A stretch of DNA of 64,000 nucleotides, taken from NCBI GenBank assembly GCA_034440135.1, contig JAWXBP010000246.1, forward strand, positions 1-64,000, given 5' to 3'. The notes below the pieces were generated by a model. That model saw nothing but the letters and a program-made list of their open reading frames with translations, had not been told where the DNA came from and searched no databases. The translations under genes and the position numbers were made by a program. Shown here in pieces: positions 34,719 to 45,650 of this stretch. Source of the DNA: Planctomycetia bacterium (GTDB lineage Bacteria > Planctomycetota > Planctomycetia > Pirellulales > JALHLM01). Every line of letters starts with the position of its first letter. Positions within the stretch are counted from its first letter, which is position 1.

Positions 34719-35719
34719 GATCCTTAAATGTCATGCTGTCGAATCGAGGCTGTGGAGTTGGATGCTGGCATTTGCGGTGGTGAATCGCCGGCGGGCGCCT
34801 TGTTTGCTTGCGTTGCGGGCGCGTTGCCAGCGGCGCATGGCGTCTGCCATTTGCGCGGCGCTGTCGAAGCGGCGGCCGAAGCACTGCCGTGTGAGCACGC
34901 TCAATTCCATTTCCGCTATGTTGAGCCAGCTGCCGTTGCGCGGCGTGTGTTCGAGCCGCAGTCGGCGCGCGAGGCAATGCGCCGTCTCGGCGTCGAAGGC
35001 CGCGTACAGGCTCGCAATGTCGTGCGTGTTTAAGTGGTCGCAGACCAGCGTGACGCGTTTGGCGCGCGGGTAGTCCTTGTCCAGCAGATGTTGCACCTGC
35101 AGCGCCCAATCGATTCGCGTGCGGCTCTCGCAACTCGCCACGCGCCGCCAACCGCGGAGCGGATCGAAGCACATGAACACCGCGCGCACTTCTTTGCGCT
35201 GGTAGTGATGATCTTCGCGACGCGGCTGGCCCGGCGCCATCGGCAGCGCCGGTTCCACGTCGCTGGTGATCTGCTTCGCGGCCTCGTCCAGGCAGATCAA
35301 CGGGTGTTCGTCGTCGTACGTTTCGCAGTAGACGTCAGGGATCTTTTCGAGGTGCGCGACGAATCGCGCGCGGTCGTGCCCGGCCGCGAACGCGGCTTGC
35401 GCTCCAATGCCGGCACGTCGCCGCCACGCGCAAACTCTTGACGCACGCGCACCGCCTGCCGCTGGCAAAGTCCGATCGCGTGATCCGGCTGCGCGCCGCC
35501 CGACTGGTTCGCGTCGGCCATCAACAGAATTCGCGCCTTGCGGACCTTCGTCGCCGGCGCGCTGCCTTGCCGGCACAACGCCTCCAAGTTGCGCCGCACC
35601 GCCGCCTTCAAATACACCCGCAACTTCTCATTCGATCGCGGCATCCGTGCCTCCCGAAAAAAACTGGCCTTGATTAAATCACGAACGGCCAGCCGATTTG
35701 CGCATGACAGTTAAGGATA
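34719..35719 (-). mobile_element. Decayed IS630-type insertion sequence
   Basis: The ends are imperfect terminal inverted repeats: left 'atccttaaatgtcatgc' (from 34720) and right 'gcatgacagttaaggat' (to 35718), matching at all but one position over about 17 bases. The length of about 1.0 kb and an IS630-like transposase reading frame fill it. TA dinucleotides near the right end fit the TA target preference of the IS630/Tc1 group. It lies between the secretin terminator and the ABC ATPase gene. The transposase is broken, so the element is probably immobile on its own. Confidence 0.8.
34731..35644 (-). pseudogene. IS630 family transposase, frameshifted and internally deleted
   Basis: The N-terminal frame starts at ATG 35644 ('MPRSNEKLRVYLKAAVRRNL') and holds the helix-turn-helix half ('KVRKARILLMADANQSGGAQ', 'VRVRQEFARGG', 'ALERKPRSRPG'). 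The catalytic half is in another frame, from about 35390 down to 34731: 'ARFVAHLEKIPDVYCETYDD' and 'LICLDEAAKQI' (first Asp), 'VTLVCDHLNTHD' (second Asp) and 'EHTPRNGSWLNIAEMELSVL' (Glu region). The DDE residues therefore survive. Compared with intact family members, about 70-80 residues that normally join the two halves are missing, and the frames do not connect. Confidence 0.8.
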
Positions 35720-35737
35720 GCCGGGCTAGTGCTTTTT

Positions 35738-36490
35738 TCACCCCAGCACTTGGCTTAAGAACTGCCTTGTGCGATCTGTCTGAGGGCGGTCAAGGACTTC
35801 GCTCGGCGGGCCGCGTTCGATGATTTTGCCGTCGGCAAGGATCATCACTTGATCCGCCGCGCGGCGGGCGAAGCCGATTTCGTGGGTGACCATCAATAGC
35901 GTGAGGCCGGTGTTTTGCAGGTGTTCCAGCGTTTCCAGCACCTCGATTTTGAGTTCGGGGTCGAGCGCGCTGGTGATCTCGTCGCAGAGGAGCACCTGGG
36001 GTTCCATGGCCAACGCGCGGGCGATCGCTACGCGCTGCTTTTGGCCGCCGGAGAGTTGCCGCGGGTAGAAGTCCGCGCGGTCGGCCAGGCCGACGCGTTC
36101 CAGCAACGCCAGGCCGCGCTCGCGCGCCGCGGTCTTGGGCGATTTCAGCACATGCACCGGCGCTTCCATGACGTTGCCGAGCGCCGTGAGATGCGGGAAG
36201 AGTTGGAAATCCTGGAAGATCATTCCCGCCAACCGATGCACGGCGCCGCGCGTCGCCCGGGAATTTCCTTCGCCGTTGGGAAGCAACGTGTGCTCCCCGA
36301 CGCGAATCCGACCGGCGTCGAATCGATTGAGACCGTTGATGCACCGCAACAGCGACGACTTGCCGCCGCCGGACGGGCCCAAGAGCGCCACCGTCTGCCC
36401 GGCAATCACCGACGCGCTCACGCCGTCCAGAATGCATCGCGCCCCATAACTCAGGCGCACGGCGTCAACGTCAATCAAGGTGTCAGACAT
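35738..36490 (-). CDS. Polar amino-acid type ABC transporter ATP-binding protein, orphan
   Basis: The 250-residue ATPase has Walker A 'LGPSGGGKSSLLRC', Q-loop 'FQDFQLFPHL', signature 'LSGGQKQRVAIARALAM', Walker B 'VLLCDEITSALDPE' and the switch His 'LLMVTHEIGFARRAADQVM'. The overall pattern is that of the GlnQ/HisP class. No permease or binding-protein gene is adjacent on either side, so it must work with subunits encoded elsewhere or be a leftover of a larger operon. The residue after the Walker B Glu is Ile where this class usually has Pro. The left flank is the IS630 remnant, which may have removed its partners. Confidence 0.88.
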   Translation of the reverse strand: MSDTLIDVDAVRLSYGARCILDGVSASVIAGQTVALLGPSGGGKSSLLRCINGLNRFDAGRIRVGEHTLLPNGEGNSRATRGAVHRLAGMIFQDFQLFPHLTALGNVMEAPVHVLKSPKTAARERGLALLERVGLADRADFYPRQLSGGQKQRVAIARALAMEPQVLLCDEITSALDPELKIEVLETLEHLQNTGLTLLMVTHEIGFARRAADQVMILADGKIIERGPPSEVLDRPQTDRTRQFLSQVLG

Positions 36491-36612
36491 CGCAACTCAA
36501 TCGGCAAACAACCGCAAACGCGAAACAGCCCCTGATTGTAGAACTCCCGCCAAAAACATCCACAACAAAACTTGCTCTCCGACAACCCACTTCTCCCTTT
36601 CCCCTCCGGGTC

Positions 36613-38706
36613 TCAGCGCCTCCGCGGTTTCCCCGCGCCGCGCCCGCTCCGCGGCTTGCGTGGCTCCGTGGCGGCCTCTCCTCCTCCGGAGCGATCGACG
36701 CGAGTTTCCACTTGCATGGTTTCTCCCTTGTCGCCGAATTCCTCGGTAATGCGAGCCAACGCCATCCGCGCTTGAGGGCTGTCCGCTTTGCCTTGCATCT
36801 CGAACAGAAAGCGGCTCGGGATGGTCGGCCGGGGTTTGCCCCATTTCATCCGCGAGAGGGCGAGTGAAATGGTCAATCGATCTCGCGCGCGCGTCACGCC
36901 GACGTAGCAAAGCCGGCGCTCTTCGTCGATCGCGGAGCCTTCTTCCTTGATCGAGCGAATGTGCGGCAAGAAGCCTTCTTCCATGCCCACCAGAAACACC
37001 TGCGGAAACTCCAGTCCCTTGGCGGAGTGAAGCGTCATCAGCGCCACGGCGTTGCGCTCCAGCTTCGTTTCCTTGTCTTCTTCTTCCTCGCGATCGGCGA
37101 GTAGGATCTCTTCCAAAAACTGCGACAACTTGCCGGACTTGTTGCGCTGCTGGAATTCCGCCAACGAGTTGACCACTTCCTGCACCGCATTCCAACGCGT
37201 GATCGCTTCGTTGGGATCTTTATACACGCGCGCCAGTTCGTCTTCGTAGCGAATCTCGCGCACCAAATCGGTGACGACCTCCGCTAGCGGCTCGCCGGGC
37301 AGGCGCTGGCGATAGCGCGCGATCAGTTGCCCGAAGCGTTCCATGGCCGTGGCCGCCGGCCCGGAGACGCCGGCGATCTCGCGGGCGGTGGCGAGTAATT
37401 CTCCCGACGATTTGCGCCCGCTCGTCGCGGCGGCGGTGAGTTTCTCCACGGTGCTTTGCGTGATCCCGCGCGGCGGCAGGTTGATGATGCGTCGCAGCGA
37501 GACGTCGTCGCTCGGGTGCGCGAGCAGCTTCAAATAAGCCAACACGTCGCGGACTTCCTTGCGATCGTAGAACGACCGGCTACCCATCAACACGTAAGGT
37601 ATTTTTTCGCGGCGTAGTTCCTGCTCGAAGAGACGCGGCTGCTGGTTGGTGCGAAACAGGATGGCAATGTCGCGCGGCTGCGCTTCGCGCTGAAAAACCT
37701 GACGTCGAATCTCCTCGACCACGGCATGGGCTTCGGCTTCCGCGGTTTCGCACTGCCAGAGCTTCGGCTTTCCGCCGTCGCTCCGCGACGCGCGCAAGAC
37801 CTTATCGTGTCGTTCCTTGTTGAACACGATCAACCGATTCGCCAGCGCGATGATTTCGGCCGTGGATCGGTAGTTGTCTTCCAGCCGCACCACTTTGGCT
37901 TCCGGCCAGTCCCGGCGAAAGCGCAGGATGTGCGCCACCTCGGCGCCGCGCCAGCCATAGATCGATTGATCGTCATCGCCCACGACGCACAGATTGCGAT
38001 GCGCCGACGCCAAGGCCTTGATGATGCGGTATTGCGAGCCGTTCGTATCCTGGTATTCGTCGACCAACAGATGGCGAAATCGCGCCCGCTCCTCGGCCAA
38101 TGCCTCGGCGTGTTTTTCGAAGAGCTCCTCGGTGCAAAGCAGCAGGTCGTCGAAGTCGAGTGAGCCAGACGCCTTGAGCGCGTTCTGATAACGCCGATAC
38201 GCGGCCGCCGCGAGGTGTTCCTTGTCAGTCCGCGCGACCGCCGAGGCCTGGGCTGGGCGGACCGACGCCGACTTCCAGCGGCTGATCTGATTCACCAAAT
38301 CGCCGGGCTTGAGCGTTTCTTGCGCAACGTCGATTTCCTGCAGCGCCGTCCGCGCGACGCTTTCTTGATCGCCCCGATCGCAGATGGAAAACTCCGCCGG
38401 ATAGCCCAGCCGGGTGATCTGCCGGCGCAGAATGCGCACGCAGAGCGAGTGGAAGGTGGAAATCTCGGGCTTGGTGGGGCGTCGCTTCCCCAAGAGCGCG
38501 CCGGCCCGTTCCTGCATCTCGCCGGCGGCTTTGTTGGTGAACGTGACGGCCAGAATCCGCTCCGGGGCGACGCCGTGGCGGATCAAATTGGCAATCCGGT
38601 ACGTCACCACCCGCGTTTTGCCGGTTCCGGCCCCGGCCAGCACCAAGAGCGGCCCGCTGAGCGTTTCCACCGCCTCTTGCTGCGCCGCGTTCAGTCCTTG
38701 AGCCAT
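36613..38706 (-). CDS. pcrA: UvrD/PcrA-type superfamily 1 DNA helicase
   Basis: The 697-residue protein has the SF1A helicase motifs in order: 'LNAAQQEAVETLSGPLLVLA' (Q motif), 'GAGTGKTRVVTYRI' (motif I), 'VTFTNKAAGEMQER' (Ia), 'LLVDEYQDTNGSQY' (II), 'VVGDDDQSIYGWRGA' (III), 'VRLEDNYRSTAEII' (IV), 'LMTLHSAKGLEFPQVFLVGM' (V) and 'EERRLCYVGVTRARDRLTIS' (VI). It unwinds DNA 3' to 5' in repair and replication restart. Its C-terminal tail is Arg/Gly-rich ('EPRKPRSGRGAGKPRRR') and Trp-poor. It is transcribed away from the metalloprotease gene across a 306-base gap. Confidence 0.92.
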   Translation of the reverse strand: MAQGLNAAQQEAVETLSGPLLVLAGAGTGKTRVVTYRIANLIRHGVAPERILAVTFTNKAAGEMQERAGALLGKRRPTKPEISTFHSLCVRILRRQITRLGYPAEFSICDRGDQESVARTALQEIDVAQETLKPGDLVNQISRWKSASVRPAQASAVARTDKEHLAAAAYRRYQNALKASGSLDFDDLLLCTEELFEKHAEALAEERARFRHLLVDEYQDTNGSQYRIIKALASAHRNLCVVGDDDQSIYGWRGAEVAHILRFRRDWPEAKVVRLEDNYRSTAEIIALANRLIVFNKERHDKVLRASRSDGGKPKLWQCETAEAEAHAVVEEIRRQVFQREAQPRDIAILFRTNQQPRLFEQELRREKIPYVLMGSRSFYDRKEVRDVLAYLKLLAHPSDDVSLRRIINLPPRGITQSTVEKLTAAATSGRKSSGELLATAREIAGVSGPAATAMERFGQLIARYRQRLPGEPLAEVVTDLVREIRYEDELARVYKDPNEAITRWNAVQEVVNSLAEFQQRNKSGKLSQFLEEILLADREEEEDKETKLERNAVALMTLHSAKGLEFPQVFLVGMEEGFLPHIRSIKEEGSAIDEERRLCYVGVTRARDRLTISLALSRMKWGKPRPTIPSRFLFEMQGKADSPQARMALARITEEFGDKGETMQVETRVDRSGGGEAATEPRKPRSGRGAGKPRRR

Positions 38707-39012
38707 GGGCGGATGGTAGCTGTCGGCAAGTTGCGTGGAAAGGTGGCGCCGTCGCGGGAGCGAGCCATCCGCCCACTACGTCTCTCCCCCCGGTCGGATG
38801 TTGCGTTGGAAAAAGATTGACTTTTGCCCGAGCGACCGCAAGAATGCGCGACAGTTCTGATGCGCCGGTTCTCGGCCATTCAACGTGTTGGGCAAGTCGT
38901 CGTTTACTAGTTCAGACTTGTGTCCTCCGTGAACGATTCAAATCGTTCCACTTCGATTCCCTGCGTGCGTTGTTAGTGTTTGGCTCTCTCATTTCTTGAA
39001 AGGAGCGATTCC
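38707..39012. other. Gap between the divergent helicase and metalloprotease genes
   Basis: This stretch separates two genes that point away from each other, so it should hold both promoters. I could not fix convincing -35/-10 pairs. A good ribosome binding site (aaaggag) lies just before ATG 39013. No repeat or gene is seen. Confidence 0.5.
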
Positions 39013-40098
39013 ATGTCTATTGGTTGTCGAATCAAGCGGTGGTCGTGCGCCATCCCGCTGCTGTGCGCCGCGGTCGCACTGAGCGCGACGACGCCTGTTG
39101 TTGGGCAGGATGAATGGCTAATCGACGATCTTCCGGATCACATCACGGCGTCGATGGAAGCTCGCGAACGATTGCTGGCGGGCCTGCCGCAAGGTGATAC
39201 GCCGGGCTTTGAGTTCTTTGTCAGCGATTTGCAGAAGTGGCTGACGGGTTCCACGGTGACCGTGGCTTTTCTCGGCGGGGACGACGCTCTGCATCGCGAC
39301 ATTGCCGAGGCCACTAAGCAAATCACCGACGCGGGCAATATCACACTCGACTTCGGATTGAACCCAGCCACGGGCAAGTACCGCACTTGGTCGAGCTCGG
39401 ACGCGGTCCACAAGGCCGACATCCGCGTTTCCTTCGATCAAGGCGGTAACTTTTCCTTAGTGGGGCGGGACAGCAACAATCCCTCGATCGGGAATCCCTT
39501 GCAAGCGATAGGCGGCCGCGCGCATCAACGCAGCTTAAATCTGGGCGGTTATGATCAGTTCCGACCAGCGAGTTGGAAGCGAACGACGCGACACGAATTC
39601 CTGCATGCGCTGGCGTTCAATCACGAGCACCAGAGCCCCATCGGCGGCTGCGATGCGCAGTTCCGCTGGGAGAACGACCCTGGTTATGTACCGACAAAGG
39701 ATGGCAACCAACAATACGTCAACGACTCGATGGGCCGCCGTCCTGGGATTTACACGTTCCTTTCTGGCGCTCCCAACTTTTGGCCGAAGGCCAAGGTCGA
39801 TCACAATCTTCGACAGGAGCCAGCGGGCAGCGGGTCCGCCGGAACCTTTGATCGGGCTTCGATTATGCTCTATCGCTTTCCGAAGCTGTTTTACGTCTCC
39901 GATCCTAACCCATGCGCGCCGATTTCAGACAGCGAGGATTTGTCCCTGGGCGACATCGCAGGTTTGAAGGAACTTTACCCAAACGCGATGCAGGAAATTC
40001 TCGTGCAGAACGAGCGTGAGCAGCGATTGATGAAGGCGATCACCGAATCGCCTCGCATCAACGAGAACGTGAAGGCGTCGCTGATTGCGCCGCAGTAG
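39013..40098 (+). CDS. Secreted metzincin-type zinc metalloprotease
   Basis: A signal peptide (WSCAIPLLCAAVALSATTPV) precedes a catalytic domain like that of astacin/M12A peptidases. The zinc motif 'RHEFLHALAFNHEHQSP' starts at His194. It has the HExxHxxxxxH spacing, but the usual Gly at the seventh position after the first His is Ala201. Glu205 follows the third His, as in astacins. 'SIMLYRFPKLFY' about 90 residues later is a plausible Met-turn (S-x-M-x-Y). Length is 361 residues. ATG 39013 is supported by aaaggag. It stands alone, with a sialidase-like gene pointing towards it. The natural substrate is unknown; extracellular protein degradation is inferred. Confidence 0.85.
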   Translation: MSIGCRIKRWSCAIPLLCAAVALSATTPVVGQDEWLIDDLPDHITASMEARERLLAGLPQGDTPGFEFFVSDLQKWLTGSTVTVAFLGGDDALHRDIAEATKQITDAGNITLDFGLNPATGKYRTWSSSDAVHKADIRVSFDQGGNFSLVGRDSNNPSIGNPLQAIGGRAHQRSLNLGGYDQFRPASWKRTTRHEFLHALAFNHEHQSPIGGCDAQFRWENDPGYVPTKDGNQQYVNDSMGRRPGIYTFLSGAPNFWPKAKVDHNLRQEPAGSGSAGTFDRASIMLYRFPKLFYVSDPNPCAPISDSEDLSLGDIAGLKELYPNAMQEILVQNEREQRLMKAITESPRINENVKASLIAPQ

Positions 40099-40164
40099 TC
40101 AAAGTGCGCATGCACTATTGCTGCGTCGGCGCCGCTGAACCACGGTTTAGCGGCGTCCGGCGAG

Positions 40165-41229
40165 CTATTTCGACTTCAACACCGCCGCCTCGTCAAACAC
40201 GGCGTGGTTTACCACGGTTCGCTCGTCGGAAGTGTAGACTAGGTGGATCTTGTCGTCGCGAGATTGGATCGCGTAGGGATATCCAAAATCCCCGGCGCCG
40301 AAGACGATGTCGCGGCTCGCGGCATAGGTCTTGTCGCTGTCGACGGAAATCGCGGCCGTGAGCGGCGTGCGGTCCGACATGCTGTTGTTGTAGGTCAGCA
40401 GCAAGTGGCCGTTGCGCAGCTTAAGAAAATCAATCGCAGCATTGGGATTGGGAAATTCGGAATCGACGCCTTCGGTCCAGGTCTGGCCATTGTCGTGAGA
40501 TTCGCTGCGGACGATGTAGCCTTTAGTAGTAGGCAGATAGTCGCCGGCGCGGCGGCAATAAGCGACGAGATGGCCCGGCTCCAACTCGGCGACGCCCGGT
40601 TGCAGGTTGCCTTTCGGCGAGCGAATTCGACCGGTCTCCGTCCATCTTTTGGTCTTCGGATCGCAACGCAAGAACAGCGACGTCGAATCTGCGCCGGTTT
40701 TCTCCGGGTCCTCGCCGGTCTCGTGATAGATTGGCAACAGGTACTCGCCGTTGCTGAGCGCGATCGGACGGTTGCGCACCATCGTGCCCGGTTCGAGCGT
40801 GAGTAGCATCGAGTCCGACCAAGTCTCCGAGCCATCGCGCGAGACTTTGGCTTTGATCCGCGAAGTGGACCAGGTTTCGCCAAAGCGGCAGACGTAGAAC
40901 AACCAGACGAGGCCATCCGGCGCTTGCCACACCACCGCGTTGCCGTCGCCGGTGAAGGGCGTGTCGGCGATCACCTTGGGCGCGGGCCACGATTTATCCC
41001 CGGGGCGCTTCCGCGAGCCGAAGACCGCCGTATCCCCTTGATACTCTCCCTCGCCGCCGTAGTAGACGAGCAAGAGATCGCCATTGGCAAGCTCCTCAAT
41101 CGCGGCCGGATGCTTATAACGCCCCGGCACCTCGGGCCCGAAGACCCGTTCGAAGGTGATGTCGTCCGCGACGGCGACGGCGCCCATCGCCAGCAACAAG
41201 AGGATCGCGCGCGGCAGGTGAAACATCAT
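40165..41229 (-). CDS. Exported sialidase-like BNR-repeat protein
   Basis: ATG 41229 begins a signal peptide (LPRAILLLLAMGAVAVA). The mature protein is a six-bladed-propeller-type sequence with Asp-box motifs (S/T-x-D-x-G-x-x-W): 'SRDGSETWSD' and 'SHDNGQTWTEG', plus degenerate ones. 'NRPIALSNGEYLLPIYHETG' and 'NNSMSDRTPLTAAISVD' match the exo-alpha-sialidase/neuraminidase family common in planctomycetes that degrade sulfated or sialylated glycans. The canonical catalytic Arg triad and Tyr could not be placed with confidence, so hydrolase activity is inferred. Length is 354 residues. The upstream extension of the frame (to 41331) has no leader and was rejected. Confidence 0.85.
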   Translation of the reverse strand: MMFHLPRAILLLLAMGAVAVADDITFERVFGPEVPGRYKHPAAIEELANGDLLLVYYGGEGEYQGDTAVFGSRKRPGDKSWPAPKVIADTPFTGDGNAVVWQAPDGLVWLFYVCRFGETWSTSRIKAKVSRDGSETWSDSMLLTLEPGTMVRNRPIALSNGEYLLPIYHETGEDPEKTGADSTSLFLRCDPKTKRWTETGRIRSPKGNLQPGVAELEPGHLVAYCRRAGDYLPTTKGYIVRSESHDNGQTWTEGVDSEFPNPNAAIDFLKLRNGHLLLTYNNSMSDRTPLTAAISVDSDKTYAASRDIVFGAGDFGYPYAIQSRDDKIHLVYTSDERTVVNHAVFDEAAVLKSK

Positions 41230-41445
41230 GGCGGGGCTTCCGTCGCAGTGCAGTGGACAATCGATGCTGGACCTACCGTAGTCGCCGCCAGGGGACAGGG
41301 CAAGCCGGTCCCGAGGGCGGGAATCCTCCACAAGGCGGCCGTCTTAATGCAATCTTGATGCGCCCGACCCCGGTTTTGACGTCAACTTTGTGTCGCCGCC
41401 GCTAGGATTTCTTCGAAGAGACAGAAATCCAACCCCGAGGGAGCC

Positions 41446-41529
41446 ATGGAACTCACGGTGTTCTTGACGTTGGGCGTGTTATCGGCGGCGACGGCCGGAC
41501 TGGTCTGGTTGTGCGAACGACTGCGGTGA
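41446..41529 (+). CDS. 27-residue hydrophobic peptide ahead of kdpF
   Basis: ATG 41446 with a gaggga box 5 bases upstream encodes 'MELTVFLTLGVLSAATAGLV' and ends WLCERLR. It is one membrane-spanning helix with a positively charged C-terminal end. It lies 35 bases before kdpF, on the same strand and in the same apparent transcript. KdpF is also a single helix of similar size, so this could be an additional small Kdp subunit or a translated leader. It is too short to assign by homology. Confidence 0.6.
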   Translation: MELTVFLTLGVLSAATAGLVWLCERLR

Positions 41530-41564
41530 TCTCCGCCAACGCCTTCCGTGAAAGCAGGGAAAAC

Positions 41565-41657
41565 ATGTCACTCATTTACTCGATCGGCGCACTCGTTTCG
41601 GTGGGCTTGATGATTTACCTGGCCGTCGCCTTGTTGAAGCCGGAGTGGTACTCATGA
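41565..41657 (+). CDS. kdpF: Potassium-transporting ATPase small subunit KdpF
   Basis: This 30-residue peptide ('MSLIYSIGALVSVGLMIYLA', then VALLKPEWYS) is a single transmembrane helix with the 'Y.AL..PE' ending typical of KdpF. The gene has a weak gcaggga box and overlaps the kdpA start by four bases (ATGA), so translation is coupled. KdpF stabilises the KdpABC complex in the membrane. The size, position and ending make the call secure despite the short length. Confidence 0.9.
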   Translation: MSLIYSIGALVSVGLMIYLAVALLKPEWYS

Positions 41658-43426
41658 CCGCGAACGCCTGGATGCAATTTGCGTTGTTCTTCATGGTGCT
41701 GTTGCTGGCGGTGAAACCGCTGGGGCTGTACATGGCGCGCGTCTATCAAGGGCGCGTGTTCGGGCCGGGATCGAAACTCGGCAAGTGCGAGGCGTGGCTT
41801 TATCGCCTGGCGGGCGTGAACCCGAGCGAGGAAGTCGACTGGAAACGCTATGCGGTGGATGTGTTGTTGTTCAATCTCGTCGGGCTCCTAGTGATTTACG
41901 CGCTGCAGCGATTTCAAGGCGCGTTGCCGCTGAACCCGCAGGGTCTGCCCGGCGTGGGACCGGATTCGTCGTTCAACACCGCGGTCAGTTTCGCGTCGAA
42001 CACGAACTGGCAGGGCTACGGCGGCGAGTCGACGATGAGCTATCTGACCCAGATGCTCGGTCTCGGCGTGCAGAACTTCGTCTCCGCCGCGACCGGCATG
42101 GCGGTGCTCGTGGCGTTCGTGCGCGGGCTGTCGCGCAAATCGGCGGCGACGATCGGCAACTTTTGGGTCGATCTGACGCGCTCGGCGGTTTATATCCTGT
42201 TGCCGATGTCGACGGTGTTGGCCCTCGCGCTGGTCTCGCAAGGCGTCGTGCAGACGTTTGATCCATACAAAGTGGTCTCGGTGGTCGATCCGATCGCGAA
42301 CGCCGACGGTTTGAGCGTCACGGAACAAACCTTGCCCTTGGGACCGGCGGCATCGCAGATCGCGATTAAGCAACTCGGCACGAATGGCGGCGGGTTCTTC
42401 AATGTCAACTCCGCACATCCCTTCGAGAACCCCACGCCGCTGAGCAATTTCCTGCAAGTGCTGGCGATTTTGCTGATTCCCGCGGCGCTTTGCTTCACGT
42501 TCGGAGAACTGATTGGCGACCGAAGGCAAGGCTGGGCGATTCTGGCGGCGATGCTGGTCATCTTCGTACCGCTGTTGTTCGCCTGCCAACTCTGCGAACA
42601 GGCCGGCAATCCCAAACTCGCGGCACTCGGCGTCAATCAATCGGCCAGCGCCACGCAGTCTGGCGGCAATCTGGAAGGCAAGGAAACCCGCAACGGCATC
42701 GTCAATTCCACGCTCTGGGCGACGGCCACGACCGCAGCCTCGAACGGCAGCGTGAACTCGATGCATGATTCGTTCACACCGCTCGGCGGGCTCGTGCCGC
42801 TGTGGCTGATGCAGTTGGGCGAAGTCGTGTTCGGCGGCGTCGGCAGCGGGCTGTACGGCATGTTGGCCTTTGCGATCATCGCCGTATTCATCTCCGGCCT
42901 GATGGTGGGCCGCACGCCGGAATATCTCGGCAAGAAGATCGAAGCCTATGAGATGAAAATGGCCTCGCTGGTGGTGCTGATCCCGTGCTTCGTCGTACTG
43001 ACGGGAACTGCGATCGCCGTGCTCGGGCCGGGCCTGGAATACCACGCCGCGGATACCGGCGAGTTGAAGGGAAACCTCAACAATTCCGGCGCGCATGGTT
43101 TTTCGGAGGTATTGTATGCCTTCACGTCGGCCGGCAACAACAACGGCAGCGCGTTCGCCGGCCTGAGCGCGAACGTGCCGTTCTACAACCTGGCATTGGG
43201 CACGGCGATGCTGATCGCCCGGTACTGGCTGATCGTTCCGACGCTCGCCATCGCCGGATCGCTGGCCGCAAAGAAAATCGCGCCGGTCGGGCTCGGCACG
43301 TTGCCGACGCACACGCCGCTGTTCGTGGCGATGCTCGTCGGCGTCGTGGTCATCGTCGGCGCCCTCACGTACGTCCCGGCGCTCGCCCTCGGCCCGATCG
43401 TGGAACAATTAATGATGACGCAGTGA
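41654..43426 (+). CDS. kdpA: Potassium-transporting ATPase, K+-channel subunit KdpA
   Basis: This 590-residue membrane protein is the K+ channel-like subunit of the Kdp pump. The family hallmarks are visible: 'FNTAVSFASNTNWQGYGGES' (first selectivity-filter region), 'KQLGTNGGGFFNVNSAHPFE' (second), 'ATTAASNGSVNSMHDSFTPL' (third) and 'YAFTSAGNNNGSAFAGLS' (fourth). There are about ten hydrophobic segments. ATG 41654 overlaps the kdpF stop. The in-frame GTG upstream (41645) is within kdpF and was not chosen. It works with KdpB, KdpC and KdpF. Confidence 0.95.
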   Translation: MTANAWMQFALFFMVLLLAVKPLGLYMARVYQGRVFGPGSKLGKCEAWLYRLAGVNPSEEVDWKRYAVDVLLFNLVGLLVIYALQRFQGALPLNPQGLPGVGPDSSFNTAVSFASNTNWQGYGGESTMSYLTQMLGLGVQNFVSAATGMAVLVAFVRGLSRKSAATIGNFWVDLTRSAVYILLPMSTVLALALVSQGVVQTFDPYKVVSVVDPIANADGLSVTEQTLPLGPAASQIAIKQLGTNGGGFFNVNSAHPFENPTPLSNFLQVLAILLIPAALCFTFGELIGDRRQGWAILAAMLVIFVPLLFACQLCEQAGNPKLAALGVNQSASATQSGGNLEGKETRNGIVNSTLWATATTAASNGSVNSMHDSFTPLGGLVPLWLMQLGEVVFGGVGSGLYGMLAFAIIAVFISGLMVGRTPEYLGKKIEAYEMKMASLVVLIPCFVVLTGTAIAVLGPGLEYHAADTGELKGNLNNSGAHGFSEVLYAFTSAGNNNGSAFAGLSANVPFYNLALGTAMLIARYWLIVPTLAIAGSLAAKKIAPVGLGTLPTHTPLFVAMLVGVVVIVGALTYVPALALGPIVEQLMMTQ

Positions 43427-43431
43427 CAGGA

Positions 43432-43487
43432 AGTGATGAGTGCGGAGTGATGAGTTTCAGACAAGTTCCAACTCATCACTCATCACT
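43432..43487. repeat. Hairpin repeat between kdpA and kdpB ('agtgatgagt')
   Basis: gagtgatgagtt (43445-43456) and aactcatcactc (43470-43481) are exact complements. The words repeat outside them (agtgatgag at 43432, atcact to 43487), so a longer slipped stem is possible. It lies in a 109-base gap inside the operon and may lower or stabilise the message between kdpA and kdpB. Confidence 0.75.
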
Positions 43488-43535
43488 CGAAACCACAATC
43501 GACTCAGCTACTACCAACCACCAGCGCATACTCCC

Positions 43536-45608
<2,073 letters not shown>

Positions 45609-45650
45609 AGACTATACGAGTCGCTCATCTTTTTCACAAAGTCCATTCCC

